Notes: a model not told the origin generated them from the letters alone. Positions 25,973 through 35,339 are shown, numbered from the stretch's first letter. The stretch is 64,000 bases of DNA from CAIWHR01 sp963713275 (GCA_963713275.1 CAVQLG010000010.1:1-64000); one strand, 5' to 3'. Made by a program: numbers and translations.

Positions 25973-28885
25973 TCAAAGCAGATCGCCGGGTTTCCGTGGT
26001 CGCCCGCGCGTGCCACGCGGCGCACCCGCCTCCCGCGCCGCGCGCGCCGCGTGCGCATCGAGCACCGGCTTCAGGTACCGTCCGGTGTGGCTGCCGGCAA
26101 CCCTGACGATATCCTCGGGGGCCCCCTGCGCGATGACGCGGCCGCCGCCGGCGCCGCCTTCGGGGCCGAGGTCGATCACCCAGTCCGCGGTCTTGATGAC
26201 GTCGAGATTGTGCTCGATGACGACGACGGTGTTGCCGTGGTCGCGCAGACGGTGCAGCACCGTGAGCAGCATCTCGATGTCCTGGAAGTGCAGCCCGGTC
26301 GTCGGCTCGTCGAGAATGTACAGCGTGCGCCCGGTGTCCCGCTTGGAGAGCTCGAGGGCGAGCTTCACCCGCTGCGCTTCGCCTCCCGACAGCGTGGTCG
26401 CCGACTGCCCGAGCGTGATGTAGCCCAGCCCCACGTCGAGCAGCGTCGAGAGCTTGCGCGCGACGGCGGGCACCGGCTCGAAGAACGCGTACGCCTGCTC
26501 GACCGTCATGTTCAGCACTTCGTGGATGTTGCAGCCCTTGTACGCGACTTCCAGCGTCTCGCGGTTGTAGCGCTGGCCGTGACAGACGTCGCAGGGCACG
26601 TAGACGTCGGGCAGGAAGTGCATCTCGACCTTGATCAGGCCGTCGCCCTGGCAGGCCTCGCAGCGTCCGCCCTTGACGTTGAACGAGAACCGGCCCGGCC
26701 CGTAGCCGCGCTCGCGCGCCTCCTTGACCTGCGCGAAGAGCTCGCGGATCGGCGTGAACAGGCCCGTGTAGGTCGCCGGATTCGAGCGCGGCGTGCGCCC
26801 GATCGGACTCTGGTCGACGCTGATCACCTTGTCGAAGAACTCGAGGCCGCGGATCTCGTCGTGGGGCGCCGGCTCGGCGGTGCTGCCGTAGATCGCACGG
26901 GCGACGGCGTGGTAGAGCGTGTCGTTGATCAGCGTCGACTTGCCCGAGCCCGACACGCCCGTGACGCAGACGAACAGCCCGACCGGCAGCTGCAGCGTGA
27001 CGTCCTTCAGGTTGTTGCCGGCGGCGCCCTCGATCACCAGCTTGCGCTGCGGGTCGACGCGATGGCGACGCGCGGGCAGCGGGATCTGCCGCTGCCCGGA
27101 CAGGTACTGTCCGGTCAACGACTGCGGGGAGAGCCGGATCTCCTCCGGCGTGCCCTGGGCGACCACCAGGCCGCCGTGCTCGCCGGCCCCTGGCCCCATG
27201 TCGACGACGAAATCGGCGGCGGCGATCGCGTCCTGGTCGTGCTCGACGACGATCACGCTGTTGCCGAGGTCGCGCAGGTGCTTGAGCGTCGCCAGCAGCC
27301 GGTCGTTGTCGCGCTGGTGCAGCCCGATCGAGGGTTCGTCCAGCACGTACATGACGCCGGTCAGCCCCGAGCCGATCTGCGACGCCAGCCGGATGCGCTG
27401 CGCCTCGCCGCCCGACAGCGTTTCCGCGGACCGGTCGAGCGACAGGTAGTCGAGCCCGACGTTGTTGAGGAACTGCAGGCGGCTGCCGATCTCCTTGACG
27501 ATCTTCTCGGCGATCGCCTGCTTGTGGCCGTCGAGCGCGAGGCGCGCGAAGTAGGCGAACGCCTCCTTCAGCGGCGCGCTCGACACCTCGAAGATCGCGC
27601 GCGCGTCGGCGCCGTTGCCGACCTTGACGTGGCGCGCCTCGCGGCGCAGGCGGGTGCCCGCGCATTCGGGGCAGGGCCGGGCGTTGAGGTACTTGGCGAG
27701 CTCCTCGCGCACCATCACCGAGTCGGTCTCGCGGTAGCGCCGCTCGAGATTCGGGATGATGCCCTCGAACACGTGCTCGCGCACCAGCGGCTTGCCGCGC
27801 TCGGACACGTAGCTGAAAGGGATCTTCTCGTCGCCGCTGCCGTGGAGCACGAGCTGCTGCACGCGCTCGGGCAGCTTCGCGAACGGCCGCTCGAGATCGA
27901 AGCCGGCGTGCTTGGCGAGCCCCTGCAGCATCTGGAAATAGAACTGGTTGCGGCGGTCCCAGCCCCTGATCGCGCCGGAGGCGAGCGAGAGCTGGGGAAA
28001 GCCGACGATGCGCTTGGGGTCGAAGAAGCTGATCGTGCCCAGGCCGTCGCACCTCGGGCAGGCGCCCATCGGGCTGTTGAACGAGAACAGCCGCGGCTCG
28101 AGTTCCGCCAGTGAGTAGTTGCAGACCGGGCAGGCGAACTTGGCCGAGAAGAGGTGTTCGTGCCCGCTGTCCATCTCGACGGCGATCGCGCGGCCGTCGC
28201 CCGTCCGCAGCGCGGTCTCGTACGATTCGGCGAGACGCTGCTTGAGCTCGGGTCGCACCTTCAGCCGGTCGACGACGACCTCGATCGTGTGCTTCACGCT
28301 CTTGGCGAGCTTCGGCACCGCGTCGATCTCGCAGACCTGGCCGTCGACCCGCACGCGCACGAAGCCCTTGGCGCGCAGCTCGACGAAGAGCTCGAGCTGC
28401 TCGCCCTTGCGGTTGACGACCACCGGCGCGAGGATCATGAGCTTCGTGTCCGTCGGAAAGGCGAGCGTCGCGTCGACCATCTGCGAGATGGTCATCGCCG
28501 CGAGCTTCTGTTCGGGATGGTCGGGGCAATAGGGGTCGCCGACGCGCGCGAACAGCAGGCGCAGGTAGTCGTGGATCTCGGTCACCGTGCCCACCGTCGA
28601 GCGCGGGTTGTGCGAGGTCGCCTTCTGCTCGATCGAGATCGCGGGCGAGAGCCCCTCGATGAGGTCGACGTCGGGTTTCTCCATCAGCTGCAGGAACTGC
28701 CGCGCGTACGCGGACAGCGACTCGACGTAGCGGCGCTGACCCTCGGCGTAGAGCGTGTCGAAGGCAAGCGAGCTCTTGCCCGACCCCGACAAGCCGGTCA
28801 CGACGACCAGCCGGTGGCGCGGCAGGTCGAGGTTGACGTTGCGCAGGTTGTGGGTGCGGGCACCGCGAATGCGTATGTATTCCAT
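25973..28885 (-). CDS. uvrA: Excinuclease ABC subunit A
   Basis: Damage-recognition ATPase of nucleotide excision repair, 970 aa. It has two ABC modules: Walker A GLSGSGKSSLAFD and GVSGSGKSTLIND, signatures LSGGEAQRIRLASQIG and LSGGEAQRVKLALELS. Zinc-finger cysteines are present (CPVC, CPRC, CEAC, CDVC). The insertion-domain region VGTVTEIHDYLRLLFARVG is conserved. The C-terminal tail is Arg/Ala-rich and slightly extended. The start is ATG 28885. I could not find a clear LexA box upstream. Confidence 0.98.
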   Translation of the reverse strand: MEYIRIRGARTHNLRNVNLDLPRHRLVVVTGLSGSGKSSLAFDTLYAEGQRRYVESLSAYARQFLQLMEKPDVDLIEGLSPAISIEQKATSHNPRSTVGTVTEIHDYLRLLFARVGDPYCPDHPEQKLAAMTISQMVDATLAFPTDTKLMILAPVVVNRKGEQLELFVELRAKGFVRVRVDGQVCEIDAVPKLAKSVKHTIEVVVDRLKVRPELKQRLAESYETALRTGDGRAIAVEMDSGHEHLFSAKFACPVCNYSLAELEPRLFSFNSPMGACPRCDGLGTISFFDPKRIVGFPQLSLASGAIRGWDRRNQFYFQMLQGLAKHAGFDLERPFAKLPERVQQLVLHGSGDEKIPFSYVSERGKPLVREHVFEGIIPNLERRYRETDSVMVREELAKYLNARPCPECAGTRLRREARHVKVGNGADARAIFEVSSAPLKEAFAYFARLALDGHKQAIAEKIVKEIGSRLQFLNNVGLDYLSLDRSAETLSGGEAQRIRLASQIGSGLTGVMYVLDEPSIGLHQRDNDRLLATLKHLRDLGNSVIVVEHDQDAIAAADFVVDMGPGAGEHGGLVVAQGTPEEIRLSPQSLTGQYLSGQRQIPLPARRHRVDPQRKLVIEGAAGNNLKDVTLQLPVGLFVCVTGVSGSGKSTLINDTLYHAVARAIYGSTAEPAPHDEIRGLEFFDKVISVDQSPIGRTPRSNPATYTGLFTPIRELFAQVKEARERGYGPGRFSFNVKGGRCEACQGDGLIKVEMHFLPDVYVPCDVCHGQRYNRETLEVAYKGCNIHEVLNMTVEQAYAFFEPVPAVARKLSTLLDVGLGYITLGQSATTLSGGEAQRVKLALELSKRDTGRTLYILDEPTTGLHFQDIEMLLTVLHRLRDHGNTVVVIEHNLDVIKTADWVIDLGPEGGAGGGRVIAQGAPEDIVRVAGSHTGRYLKPVLDAHAARAAREAGAPRGTRGRPRKPGDLL

Positions 28886-29004
28886 GCGTGTCGGCGGGAG
28901 CGCGAAAGGCGGGTGGCGAGCCGGCGTCGCGGCCAGCGCGCTGGCAAGACGGCGTTTGGCCTAGTCCGACTGCCGGATGCAGGGGCGCTCGGGCAACCTG
29001 TTAC

Positions 29005-29010
29005 TATACT
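29005..29010 (+). promoter_or_regulatory. Possible -10 element of the MFS-ssb operon
   Basis: TATACT stands out in the GC-rich 213-bp gap between divergent uvrA and the MFS gene, about 90 bp before the latter. No convincing -35 is seen, so this is a weak call. Confidence 0.3.
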
Positions 29011-29098
29011 GTCAATTCGCAACCCCACTCCAGTTGCTCCGGCGCGCTTCGCCGCCGGCTGCCCGGCGGCGCGCCCGCTCGACCTTCCGCCCTCGCCC

Positions 29099-30355
29099 AT
29101 GCCGCACGACCGCGCATCAGTTTCCGCCGCTTCCGGCAGGCCCCCGCCGCGCATCCGGATGACCGCGGCCGAGCGACGCGCGACCTCGGGGCTCGCCGGC
29201 ATCTACGGACTGCGAATGCTCGGCATGTTCATCGTGCTGCCGGTGCTGGCACTCTACGCCGAGACGCTGCCTGGCGGTCGCGACCACCTGCTCGTCGGGC
29301 TCGCGCTCGGCGCCTACGGACTCACGCAGGCGATCCTGCAGGTGCCCTTTGGCTGGGCCTCCGACCGCTGGGGCAGGAAGCCGGTCATCATCGCCGGGCT
29401 CGTCTTGTTCGCCGCGGGCAGCTTCGTCGCCGCCTGGGCGCCGTCGATTGCCTGGACGATCGCGGGGCGCACGTTGCAGGGGGCCGGTGCGATCTCGGCG
29501 GCGGTGATCGCGCTGACCGCCGACCTCACCCGCGACGCGGTCCGCACGCGCGCGATGGCGGCGATCGGGATCACCATCGGCGCGACGTTCGCGCTGTCGC
29601 TCGTCGCCGGACCGGCGCTGAACGCGCTGATCGGCGTGCCGGGCATCTTCGTGCTCACCGGCGTGCTGGCGCTCGCCGCGATCGGCGTCCTGGTGCGGGC
29701 GGTACCCGCCCCCGAACGCCCCCCCGCCGCGCACGTCCGTGCCCCGGCGCAATGGCGGCGGGTGCTCGCCGACCGCCAGCTCCTGCGCCTCAACTACGGC
29801 ATCTTCGCGCTGCACGCGGCGCTGATGGCCTTGTTCGTCCAGGTGCCTTTCATGCTGCGCGACAACGGCGTGGCGGTGGAACGGCACTGGCTCGTCTACC
29901 TGCCGGTGCTGCTCGCGTCGATCGTGCTGATGGCGCCCGCGATGCTCGGTGCCGACAAGCCGGGGCGCGGCAAGCCGGTATTCGTCGGGGCAGTCGCCGT
30001 GCTGCTCGTCGGGCAAGCGTTGCTGGCCCTGGCCGGAAGCTCGCTGCCGCTGACCGTGACGGCGATGATCGTCTTCTTCACCGCGTTCAACCTGCTCGAG
30101 GCGGCGCTGCCTTCGCTGATCTCGAAGTACTCGCCGCCCACGCTCAAGGGCACCGCCTCGGGCGTGTATTCCAGCGTCCAGTTCCTCGGCACCTTCGTCG
30201 GCGCGGCCGTCGGCGGCTGGCTGTCCCAGCGACACGGCAGCCCCGCCGTCTTCGGCTTCTGCCTGCTGCTCACGGCACTGTGGCTCGCCGTGAGCGCGAC
30301 GATGAGCGCCCCGCCGATCAGCAGCAGAGCCACGTTTTCGATGGGAGAGACGTAA
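29099..30355 (+). CDS. MFS transporter
   Basis: A 418-aa major facilitator with about 12 hydrophobic segments and the family loop 2-3 motif GWASDRWGRKPVI. The N-terminal half has GLRMLGMFIVLPVLALYAE and the drug-resistance-like GRTLQGAGAISAAVIAL, typical of the YajR/DHA1-type exporters found beside uvrA-ssb in betaproteobacteria. Substrate unknown. Start ATG 29099 gives a 35-residue cytoplasmic lead. Its TAA overlaps the ssb ATG by one base, so the pair is cotranscribed. Confidence 0.87.
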   Translation: MPHDRASVSAASGRPPPRIRMTAAERRATSGLAGIYGLRMLGMFIVLPVLALYAETLPGGRDHLLVGLALGAYGLTQAILQVPFGWASDRWGRKPVIIAGLVLFAAGSFVAAWAPSIAWTIAGRTLQGAGAISAAVIALTADLTRDAVRTRAMAAIGITIGATFALSLVAGPALNALIGVPGIFVLTGVLALAAIGVLVRAVPAPERPPAAHVRAPAQWRRVLADRQLLRLNYGIFALHAALMALFVQVPFMLRDNGVAVERHWLVYLPVLLASIVLMAPAMLGADKPGRGKPVFVGAVAVLLVGQALLALAGSSLPLTVTAMIVFFTAFNLLEAALPSLISKYSPPTLKGTASGVYSSVQFLGTFVGAAVGGWLSQRHGSPAVFGFCLLLTALWLAVSATMSAPPISSRATFSMGET

Positions 30356-30846
30356 TGGCATCGGTGAACAAGGTCATCCTGATCGGCAATCTGGGCAGGG
30401 ACCCGGAAACCCGCTACGCGACCAGCGGCGCGGCGATCTGCAACATCACGCTGGCCACGTCCCGGCAGTGGAAGGACAAGACGAGCGGCGAGAAGCGCGA
30501 GGAGACTGAATGGCATCGCGTCGTGTTCTACGACCGCCTCGCCGAAATCGCCGGCGAGTACCTGAAGAAGGGCCGTCCGGTCTACGTCGAGGGGCGCCTC
30601 AAGACCCGCAAGTGGCAGGACAAGGAGGGGCAGGATCGCTACACGACCGAGATCATCGCCGAAGAGATGCAGCTGCTCGGCTCCCGTGATGGCGGCGGCG
30701 GGGGTGGCGGCGACGTCGACTTCGGCGGTGGCAGCGCGGGAGGTGGCGGTGCGCCGCGCTCGAGTGGCGCCGGCAAGGCCGTCGGCGCCGGCCCGGCGAA
30801 GAAACCCGCCACGCCCGACGACTTCGACGACGACATCCCGTTCTGA
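30355..30846 (+). CDS. ssb: Single-stranded DNA-binding protein
   Basis: Binds single-stranded DNA during replication, recombination and repair. The 163-aa chain has an OB fold (about 1-110, MASVNKVILIGNLGRDPE, EWHRVVFYDRLAEIA), a Gly-rich flexible linker and the acidic C-terminal tip DFDDDIPF that recruits partner proteins. A GGGAGAGA ribosome site lies just upstream of the ATG, which overlaps the MFS stop codon. The uvrA/ssb proximity is conserved in many proteobacteria. Confidence 0.98.
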   Translation: MASVNKVILIGNLGRDPETRYATSGAAICNITLATSRQWKDKTSGEKREETEWHRVVFYDRLAEIAGEYLKKGRPVYVEGRLKTRKWQDKEGQDRYTTEIIAEEMQLLGSRDGGGGGGGDVDFGGGSAGGGGAPRSSGAGKAVGAGPAKKPATPDDFDDDIPF

Positions 30847-30883
30847 CGGAATCGGGTCGCCGGCGGCGGCGCGCGGCGGCCAT

Positions 30884-32044
30884 TCAGGCGCTGCTCGCCG
30901 CCGCCCGCGCCTCGGCGCCACGATCGGCGGCGGCCGCATCCCCGTCGTCGACGATCACCCCGCCCCCGAGGCAGACGTCGCCGTCGTAGAGAACGAGGTA
31001 CTGCCCGGGGGTCGGCGCCCACTGCCGCGCGGCAAAGCTCGCACGCCAGCGGCCCGCGCCGCGCCCGGCGAGCGTGCACGCGGCATCCGGCATCCGGTAG
31101 CGCGTCTTCGCGCCCAGCCGCGGAAGCGCGTCCGGCGTCGGCGCAGCGCCGGCAATCCAGTGCATCTCCACCGTGTCGACGGCGCTTCGGTACAGCCGCG
31201 GGTGATCGTGGCCCTGCACGACGACGAGCACGTTGCGCGCGAGATCCTTGCCAGCGACGAACCACGGTGCCCCGCTGCCCCCGCGCGTGCCGCCGATGCC
31301 AAGACCCTGCCGCTGGCCCAGCGTGGCGTAGGCAAGGCCCGAGTGCCATCCCACGACCCGGCCGTCCGGCGTCTCGATCGCGCCCGGCGTGCGCGGCAGG
31401 TAACGGGCGAGGAAATCGCGAAACGGCCGCTCGCCGATGAAGCAGATCCCGGTCGAGTCTTTCTTCGCCCACGTCGGGATGCCCTGCGCCCTCGCGATCG
31501 CCCGCACCTTGGGCTTGGGCAGGTCGCCCAACGGAAAGAGCACCGGCGCGAGCTGCGCCTGGGTGAGGCGATGCAGGAAATAGCTCTGGTCCTTGCCGGC
31601 ATCGGCCGCCTTGAGCAGTTCGACCCGTTCGCCGCCGTCGGCACGGCGCACGCGCGCATAGTGCCCGGTGGCGATGCGATCCGCGCCCAGCGCGAGCGCG
31701 TGATCGAGGAACGCCCGGAACTTGATCTCGCTGTTGCAGAGCACGTCGGGGTTCGGCGTGCGCCCCGCCGCGTACTCGCGCAGGAAGTGCGCGAACACCC
31801 TCTCCCTGTATTCCGCCGCGAAGTTGACCGCCTCGAGCTCGATCCCGATGACGTCGGCCACCGACGCCGCGTCGATGAGATCGGCGCGCGACGTGCAGTA
31901 CGCCTCGGTGTCGTCGTCCTCCCAGTTCTTCATGAAGAGCCCGACGACGTCGAAGCCCTGCTGCTTGAGCAGCCAGGCGGCGACCGAGGAATCGACGCCG
32001 CCCGACATGCCGACGACGACCCTTTGCCGGCGGGTCACAGCCAA
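30884..32044 (-). CDS. mnmA: tRNA-specific 2-thiouridylase MnmA
   Basis: Adds the 2-thio group to U34 of Lys, Glu and Gln tRNAs. The 386-aa protein has the PP-loop SGGVDSS, catalytic cysteines in PDVLCNSEIKF and STGICFIGE, and the conserved ATGHYAR and LGQRQGLGIGG motifs. Start uncertain: TTG 32044 is given, while GTG 32038 is better spaced (about 8 bp) from the GGGGTGAGG ribosome site. It lies 4 bp after the nudix gene on the same strand. The Ala/Asp-rich C-terminal tail is non-conserved. Confidence 0.95.
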   Translation of the reverse strand: MAVTRRQRVVVGMSGGVDSSVAAWLLKQQGFDVVGLFMKNWEDDDTEAYCTSRADLIDAASVADVIGIELEAVNFAAEYRERVFAHFLREYAAGRTPNPDVLCNSEIKFRAFLDHALALGADRIATGHYARVRRADGGERVELLKAADAGKDQSYFLHRLTQAQLAPVLFPLGDLPKPKVRAIARAQGIPTWAKKDSTGICFIGERPFRDFLARYLPRTPGAIETPDGRVVGWHSGLAYATLGQRQGLGIGGTRGGSGAPWFVAGKDLARNVLVVVQGHDHPRLYRSAVDTVEMHWIAGAAPTPDALPRLGAKTRYRMPDAACTLAGRGAGRWRASFAARQWAPTPGQYLVLYDGDVCLGGGVIVDDGDAAAADRGAEARAAASSA

Positions 32045-32048
32045 TGCC

Positions 32049-32519
32049 TCACCCCTCTTGGGCGCCTACGTCGGCGACGAAGTCGAGCGGATAGCGGCGG
32101 CCGGCGCGAAAATCGTCGACGCAGCGCATGACCAGCGGGCTGCGGTGGCGCGCACGGCACGCGAGGAGCTCGTCGTAGGAGAGCCAGAGCGCGCGCAGGA
32201 TGCCTTCGTCAAGCGCTCGCTCGGGGTCGTGGGCGACGAGGTCGGCCGCGTACGCGAAGCGGATGAACGTCGCCCCGGTTTCAGGGGCCTGCCAGCGATA
32301 GATGCCTACCAGCGCCGTGGGACGCACATGGTGGCCCGTCTCCTCGATGGTCTCCCGCACAGCCGCCGCGACCAACGACTCCCCCGGCTCGAGGTGTCCC
32401 GCGGGCTGGTTGATGCGCACGCCCACCCGCGTCGTTTCCTCGACGAGGAGGTAAGCACCGTTGCGGGCGACGATGGTCGCCACGGTCGCGGCAGGCCGTT
32501 GGGGTTCGTGTTCGTGCAT
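32049..32519 (-). CDS. Nudix hydrolase (NudJ-like)
   Basis: A 156-aa Nudix enzyme with the complete box GHLEPGESLVAAAVRETIEE followed by TGHHV, fitting Gx5Ex7REUxEExGU. It should hydrolyse a nucleoside diphosphate linked to another moiety. NudJ of Escherichia coli, a thiamin-pyrophosphate/nucleoside-triphosphate phosphatase, also precedes mnmA, so a NudJ role is the best guess. The gene is translated just ahead of mnmA. Confidence 0.85.
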   Translation of the reverse strand: MHEHEPQRPAATVATIVARNGAYLLVEETTRVGVRINQPAGHLEPGESLVAAAVRETIEETGHHVRPTALVGIYRWQAPETGATFIRFAYAADLVAHDPERALDEGILRALWLSYDELLACRARHRSPLVMRCVDDFRAGRRYPLDFVADVGAQEG

Positions 32520-32577
32520 GAGGTGTCCTGCGTCGGCCGCCCGCAGGATAAGGCCCGAACACAGTGCTCGTAAAGCG

Positions 32578-32607
32578 AAAAAAGGCAGGGAACCGAAGTT
32601 CCCTGCC
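32578..32607 (-). terminator. Rho-independent terminator
   Basis: On the minus strand a 10-bp perfect stem (GGCAGGGAAC with GTTCCCTGCC, UUCG loop) is followed by six T. It closes transcription of the Ala/Lys/Pro-rich protein gene and insulates it from the nudix-mnmA genes. Confidence 0.9.
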
Positions 32608-32630
32608 TCGTTGGCGCGGGGGAACCCCGG

Positions 32631-33062
32631 TTACTTCTTCGCCGGTGCGGGGGCGGCAGCAGGCGCGGCTGCGGGTGCGGCGGCCGGCGCAGCGGCGGGT
32701 GCGGCGGCGGCGGGCTTCGCCTCCATGGCGGGCTTGGCTTCCTTCGCGGGCTTGGCTTTGGCTTCCTTGGCGGCCTTCTCCTTGGCAGCCTTTTCTTCCT
32801 TCGCAGCCTTCGCCTTGGCGGCCTTCTCTTCCTTCGCAGCCTTTTCCATGGCAGCCTTGTCTGCCTTGGCCTTGGCCTTGTCAGTCGTGGCGGCTGGGGC
32901 GGCGGCGGCCGGAGCGGCGGCGGCCGGGGCGGCGGCGGCTGGCGCGGCGGCGGCTGGCGCGGCCTTCGGCGCCGGCGCCGGGGCAGCTGCCGGGGCGGTG
33001 GCCTGGGCGACGGCGACCGACGAGAACGCGCCGGCGATCAGGGCAATGAGAAGCTTGTTCAT
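32631..33062 (-). CDS. Secreted Ala/Pro/Lys-rich low-complexity protein
   Basis: A 143-aa protein with a clear signal peptide (MNKLLIALIAGAFSSVAVA, cleavage after AQA or nearby). Three blocks follow: PAAAA repeats (about 22-58), a highly charged KAAKEEKAAK-type helix (about 60-110) and a closing PAAAP repeat tail. No enzymatic domain is present. Similar histone-H1-like or TonB-linker-like compositions make homology searches unreliable; it may be a periplasmic or wall-associated polycationic protein. An AAGGAG ribosome site 8 bp upstream and a strong terminator downstream show it is a genuine, single-gene unit. Confidence 0.8.
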   Translation of the reverse strand: MNKLLIALIAGAFSSVAVAQATAPAAAPAPAPKAAPAAAAPAAAAPAAAAPAAAAPAATTDKAKAKADKAAMEKAAKEEKAAKAKAAKEEKAAKEKAAKEAKAKPAKEAKPAMEAKPAAAAPAAAPAAAPAAAPAAAPAPAKK

Positions 33063-33444
33063 GTCTGACTCTCCTTGGGTTGGGTACGACTCAGTGGTAG
33101 GACTGCAAACTACGCCTCATCAATCTGCAAGCAGATTGAATGCATTGACGAAACTCAACGGGTTGGAAGGTGCTGGGTTCGCGGAAACCGAACGCGGCGG
33201 GTTTCACCCGCCGGCGGACGCCGGTTGGCGCAGAGCGGTCAACCGCAGAGTGCTCCTGGTCTGTGTCTCGTCTGCGGGCGGCTCGACGCCTCTCAACTCC
33301 CTCACCCGCGACCGGATGCGCCGCCTTCTCACCCCACCGGCAGACCCGATACGGTGGTGTCCGCGGCCAATAACGCCAACGACCGGGTGACGGTTGACAC
33401 ATCTCGCCGCATGTCCGCCGCGGCAGCTCCCTCGAACCTTGACC
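33063..33444. other. Intergenic region upstream of the Ala/Pro/Lys-rich gene
   Basis: About 380 bp between hda's 3' end and the start of the low-complexity protein gene. It contains the palindrome listed separately and presumably the promoter for the minus-strand gene. Long reading frames across it have no recognisable protein character. Confidence 0.5.
33121..33138. promoter_or_regulatory. Perfect palindrome, possible operator
   Basis: CAATCTGC and GCAGATTG form perfect 8-bp arms around AA, about 60 bp upstream of the Ala/Pro/Lys-rich gene. The shape suits a dimeric regulator site. No regulator is encoded beside it, so this is only a candidate. Confidence 0.35.
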
Positions 33445-34191
33445 TCAATCAAGCTTCTCCGGGTTCCGTGCCTGTTCCGGTGCGCGCCCGCCCACTTTGC
33501 GCTCCGGCGCCTCCCGGAGCAGCCAATCGCGCAGCATCGGGATCGTGATCGGCCGCTTCGTTGCGAGCGACCTTCGGTCCAGCGCTTCCAGGGTTGCGAG
33601 CAACGCAGTCATGTCGCGGCGTCCGTGCGCGAGCAGGTACGCGATGACCTCGGCGCCGAGGCCGAACCCGCGCTGCCGCGCCCAGGCGACCAGAGCGGCC
33701 GGCTTTTCCGCGTCGGTCAGGGGAACAAGTTCCCGGACGGCGCCCCAACCGAGTCGCGTGCGAAGGTCCTCCCGCAGCGGCAGCCGCGTCGGGGGAAGCG
33801 CGCTGGCCACGACGAGGTGCCCCCCCGCGGCGCGCAGCGTGTTGAACAGCGTGAACAGCCGGGCCTGCGCTTCGCCGGCGGCGGCATGTACGTCGTCGAT
33901 GCCCACCAGCGCATACCGCCCGACGAGGTCAGGGTCCGCTGCGACGAGGGCTTCCGGCAGATCGAAGAGCGCTGCGGCCGCCCCGCGCGCACGCGCCGCC
34001 GCGACGGCGGCATGCAGCAGATGCGTCTTCCCCGCACCCGTCCCACCCCAGAGCAGGAACCCCGTATCGACGGCGCGCCCCGTCGCCACCGCCCGCAGCG
34101 CGGCGACGAGCTCGCCGTTGCGCCCGGCGACGAAGTTGTCGAACGTCGGGACCGCCGGGCCGGACAGATCCAGGATCAGCTGCTCGGACAC
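33445..34191 (-). CDS. hda: DnaA regulatory inactivator Hda
   Basis: AAA+ protein that, with the DNA clamp, stimulates ATP hydrolysis by DnaA to prevent re-initiation. The 248-aa chain begins SEQLILDLSGP, which holds the clamp-binding QLxLxL motif. It has Walker A GGTGAGKTHLLHA, Walker B-like VGIDDVHAAAGE and the sensor region LRTRLGWGAV. The GTG at 34191 lies 5 bp after the upstream permease stop. Any longer start would enter that gene. The C-terminal tail after RDWLLREA is an unconserved charged extension. Confidence 0.93.
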   Translation of the reverse strand: MSEQLILDLSGPAVPTFDNFVAGRNGELVAALRAVATGRAVDTGFLLWGGTGAGKTHLLHAAVAAARARGAAAALFDLPEALVAADPDLVGRYALVGIDDVHAAAGEAQARLFTLFNTLRAAGGHLVVASALPPTRLPLREDLRTRLGWGAVRELVPLTDAEKPAALVAWARQRGFGLGAEVIAYLLAHGRRDMTALLATLEALDRRSLATKRPITIPMLRDWLLREAPERKVGGRAPEQARNPEKLD

Positions 34192-34196
34192 GCCAC

Positions 34197-35327
34197 TCAG
34201 GGCTCGCGATAGATCGGCGACGCGACATAGGCAGCGCGCAGGCGCCGCAGGCCCACGAGCAATGCCGCCGACACGGGCAGTGCCAGCAGCACGCCGACAA
34301 AGCCGAACAGCTGTCCGAACGCGAGCAGCGCGAAGATGACCGCCAGCGGATGCAATCCGATCCGGTCGCCGACGAGGTACGGAATCAGAAGGTAGTTCTC
34401 GATGAGCTGGCCCACGCCGTAGACGGCGAGCACGGCGACGAAACCGGGCCATCCGCTCCACTGCAGCAGCGCCGCGAGAACCCCGAGCACGAAACCCAGT
34501 CCGAAGCCCACGTAGGGAATGAACACCAGGAGGCCGGTGAGAATGCCGACCGGCAGCGCGAAATCGAGACCGACGGCCGACAACGCAACCACGTAGTAGA
34601 CAGCGAGCGACAGCATCACCAGCGACTGGCCGCGGAGGAACTCCGCAAGCACGTTGTCGATGTCGGTCGCCATCGTGCGCACGAGCGGCAGCCACCGGCG
34701 CGGGATCAGGTCGTCGATGCGGGCAACGAGAAGGCGCCAGTCGCGAAGCAGGTAGAACATGACGACCGGGACCAGCGCGAGGTTCACGACCACCGACAGC
34801 AGCAGGAGCCCGCCGCTGCGCACTCCGGCGAGGAGCCGCGTGGCGAGCTCCCGCAGGCTCTCGACGTTCTCGGCGGCGAGTTCCTTCAGCGTAGCGAGGT
34901 CGAACTGCACGGCGATGCCGAGGTGCTCGGCGAGCCGCGGCGCGACGTGCGTCGTGAAGAGATTGGCGAGATCCGGCAGCCGGCGCACGAGCAGTGCCAT
35001 CTCCGCCTGGACGAGCGGCACGATCACGAGCAGCATCGCCAGCGCCGCGAGGGACATCAGCACGACGGCGACCAGCGTGCCCAGCGGGCGCGGCATGCGG
35101 GCGCGCTCGCAGCGCGTGACGATGGGGTTGCCCAGATACGCCAGGATCGCGCCGATCACGAACGGCGTAAGGACCGGCCCCAGCCAGTGCAGCGCCGCAG
35201 CGAAGGCGAGTGCGGCGCCGGCGACCCAGAGGTACTGCCGCGGCGCGATCCGGCGCGCCGCGGCCGTTGCAGGCGCCTCGGGCGACACGGCCGGCGCCTC
35301 GTCGGTGGGGGGTTGGGGGGCCTGCAT
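34197..35327 (-). CDS. AI-2E family transporter (PerM-like permease)
   Basis: A 376-aa membrane protein with about eight hydrophobic segments and the family signatures PFVIGAILAYLGNPIVTRCER, shared among PerM/TqsA homologues (quoted in part, about 38-58), and VGFGLGFVLGVLAALLQ in the C-terminal half. Members move small molecules or, in some cases, ions; the substrate here is unknown. The order purM (divergent), permease, hda is characteristic of betaproteobacteria. Confidence 0.87.
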   Translation of the reverse strand: MQAPQPPTDEAPAVSPEAPATAAARRIAPRQYLWVAGAALAFAAALHWLGPVLTPFVIGAILAYLGNPIVTRCERARMPRPLGTLVAVVLMSLAALAMLLVIVPLVQAEMALLVRRLPDLANLFTTHVAPRLAEHLGIAVQFDLATLKELAAENVESLRELATRLLAGVRSGGLLLLSVVVNLALVPVVMFYLLRDWRLLVARIDDLIPRRWLPLVRTMATDIDNVLAEFLRGQSLVMLSLAVYYVVALSAVGLDFALPVGILTGLLVFIPYVGFGLGFVLGVLAALLQWSGWPGFVAVLAVYGVGQLIENYLLIPYLVGDRIGLHPLAVIFALLAFGQLFGFVGVLLALPVSAALLVGLRRLRAAYVASPIYREP

Positions 35328-35333
35328 TTCCGG

Positions 35334-35339
35334 TAGAAT
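35334..35339 (+). promoter_or_regulatory. Possible -10 element of the purM operon
   Basis: TAGAAT on the plus strand about 115 bp before purM, in the 126-bp gap between the divergent permease gene and purM. The upstream TTGGGG is a poor -35 at 15 bp spacing. No PurR-type palindrome was recognised. Confidence 0.35.

Noticed and set aside
28886..29098. Possible LexA/SOS box between uvrA and the MFS gene
   Set aside because: CTGTTACTATACTGTC has the right start but lacks the symmetric ACAG half-site.
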